64,000 bases of DNA from Atopsyche davidsoni (lineage: Eukaryota > Arthropoda > Insecta > Trichoptera > Hydrobiosidae), in assembly GCA_022113835.1 (NCBI GenBank), contig JAILWY010000014.1:15063501-15127500 (forward strand), given 5' to 3'. The notes below the pieces were generated by a model that was not told the DNA's origin, did no database searches, and worked only from the letters and a program-made list of their open reading frames with translations. A program made the translations under genes and the position numbers. Positions 62,593 through 64,000 of this stretch are shown one piece after another. How positions within the stretch are numbered: position 1 is the first letter of the stretch; each line of letters starts with the position of its first letter.

Positions 62593-63060
62593 TCAAATGT
62601 TATATAAGTATGGAGATCTACCTTCTTGCAGGCGTCTGCTTGACTGCTGACGCGACTTCAGTCTGGTCCTCTCTGCGGGGCGCGGGAGGGCGCTACCCTC
62701 AAGCGTGGGTGTCAAATATAAGCACCACTCTAGCACAGAGACATCGCCTCTAGCTCCACCGACCACAATGCAATCATTGTGATGGTTCTCCACGCTTACA
62801 CCGCACAAGACGTAATGTCTCAGATGTAGACGGATATATGACACCCAACTTAAGGGGAACTCCCTGTACTGTCTGAGTATATTACGTTTGCATCGAAATA
62901 TCCACAGCGAAATATCTACAAACGCCCAAACCGAAACGCAACAAAGTGCCAAGGTAACAATAATCTTCTGAACAAAATACAACAAATAAACAATTAATAT
63001 GATTGAAAAGGAACTTTGGATAATTGTTGTCGGTTTGGACCGTTCCCAGATATACCGCAA
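62593..63060 (-). other. Unassigned 155-codon ORF upstream of the dsRNA-binding gene
   Basis: Open on the minus strand. A hydrophobic stretch (SIILIVYLLYFVQKIIVTLA) is followed by an Arg-rich end (ERTRLKSRQQSSRRLQEG). A donor-like CAAGAAG/GTAGAT lies at about 62622. The region could hold the leader of the dsRNA-binding gene, but its phase (1) does not match the next exon (0). The ORF itself is probably fortuitous. Confidence 0.2.
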
Positions 63061-63339
63061 CTACTTCGTGGATGCTGACGACGCATGGATACGCATATAT
63101 GCACAACAGAGTGGTGCTTCGTCGAAGAGACGACACGGCGTGTACATTATATGCCGTGCTATAAATAACACACAGTATCTATCTCAGGAACGCGGGTCAC
63201 CGCGCAAGGCATAGCACGCTCTTATGAGACCTGATCTATTAACACTTCAGCATGACTCCAGATTAGTTACAATGAATACAATTACTCTGTTACAAAATTT
63301 AAGCCCCGGAGTTGTCAATACTGAAAGATCATTTCACGA

Positions 63340-63490
63340 GATATACTCGGGGGCCCCCCAGCGAAGAGTCTAATGTCCTCCGGTAGGCGGACTCAGAGAG
63401 TACGACGGGAAGCCCCCCCGGAGCGAGCAGTGCCTTGTGCGGGAAGCTCGCGGTGACGGGCGGGGCGGCGCCGGGCCTGCAAACCACGGG
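63340..63490. other. GC-rich island near the right edge
   Basis: CpG-rich stretch (for example GGGCGGGGCGGCGCCGGGCC) in AT-rich DNA, 5' to the dsRNA-binding gene. It may be that gene's promoter or the core of a SINE. On the minus strand TTTGCAG precedes it like an acceptor. Confidence 0.3.
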
Positions 63491-64000
63491 AAATCAATCA
63501 ATCAACTTCATATGCAATACGGGAGTCCCGCGGATACTGGGAGAGACAGTGACACCCCAAAACACCCAATAGCTACGCCCGAAACAATTCATCAAACGAC
63601 TACAAATGATGTCATTTCCATATCAAATGTCAATTGAAATTCTTAATTTATCAACAATAATAACCGATGAAATGACAGTTCATTGACAAGTAGGTGACCT
63701 ATCAGTTGCTACTGTACTTACTTCATTGTTTAAAATGTAAACATTGGAGACTAATAACATTTCAACTGATAGGTTCTCGTTTGACAGACCGTGAGGCCGC
63801 CACAGCTATTGAATACATGCTCATTTCAGAGTGGCCTGTGTAGGTAAATAATTTCTGACTTGCAGTGCAGAGTTACAAATTTTTAGAACACGATCAGGGT
63901 TTATATATCAAAAACAAATTTTATTACAAAATTAACTAAGTGTAACTATGAGAAAGAATTTTGAAGAAATTCTAAAAACATTCATTTTAACTTATCGGGC

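Noticed and set aside
1..64000. CRISPR arrays, rRNA, intact tRNA genes, phage or symbiont islands
   Set aside because: No regularly spaced repeats, rRNA core sequences or cloverleaf-complete tRNAs were seen. The tRNA-like boxes fit SINE remnants.

Overview
The window is AT-rich nuclear DNA from an insect or close arthropod relative. The reasons are genes split by GT-AG introns of roughly 100 bp to 4.4 kb, GC-rich exons in an AT-rich background, runs of the arthropod telomere-type motif TTAGG inside the sequence, many tRNA-derived SINEs, foldback MITEs and a Helitron, and three genes of insect type. I see nothing prokaryotic: no operons, CRISPR arrays, rRNA genes or intact tRNA genes. The order of insect cannot be fixed by eye.

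Layout. 1-20.6 kb is gene-poor and full of repeats: two foldback MITE families, a short Helitron copy, SINE-like pieces, GC-rich minisatellites and a possible promoter with a first exon near 1.2-1.4 kb. 20.65-26.32 kb (+ strand) holds the 3' four exons of a secreted group III phospholipase A2. Its 5' end, with start and signal peptide, was not found. A candidate alternative last exon lies at 27.0 kb. 27.1-38.4 kb is very AT-rich, with no recognised gene, a long AT microsatellite and a third MITE family, one copy of which appears to carry a nested foldback. 38.54-51.80 kb (+ strand) is a complete 15-exon rabaptin-type gene (Rab5 effector) encoding 593 residues and ending in a FYVE-type zinc finger. 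Its exons sum to an exact multiple of three and every intron has GT-AG ends. A longer Helitron copy with a broken coding relic lies in one of its introns. 51.9-59.1 kb has no confident gene, only a few short exon-like ORFs. 59.15-62.31 kb (- strand) is a protein with two double-stranded-RNA-binding domains, DIP1-like, lacking its 5' exon(s). A 513-bp piggyBac-type MITE with intact TTAA flanks sits in one of its introns. 63.0-64.0 kb is unassigned, with a GC-rich island.

The three genes have no evident common pathway: phospholipid hydrolysis outside the cell, early-endosome tethering, and RNA binding. They are independent, with rabaptin and the dsRNA-binding gene converging. I did not find a clearly new biological system. 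The items most worth checking are the in-frame GC-rich extension after the phospholipase stop, the orphan terminal exon behind it, the FYVE finger on rabaptin, an unusually long AT-rich ORF at 7.6 kb, and the nested MITE structures.
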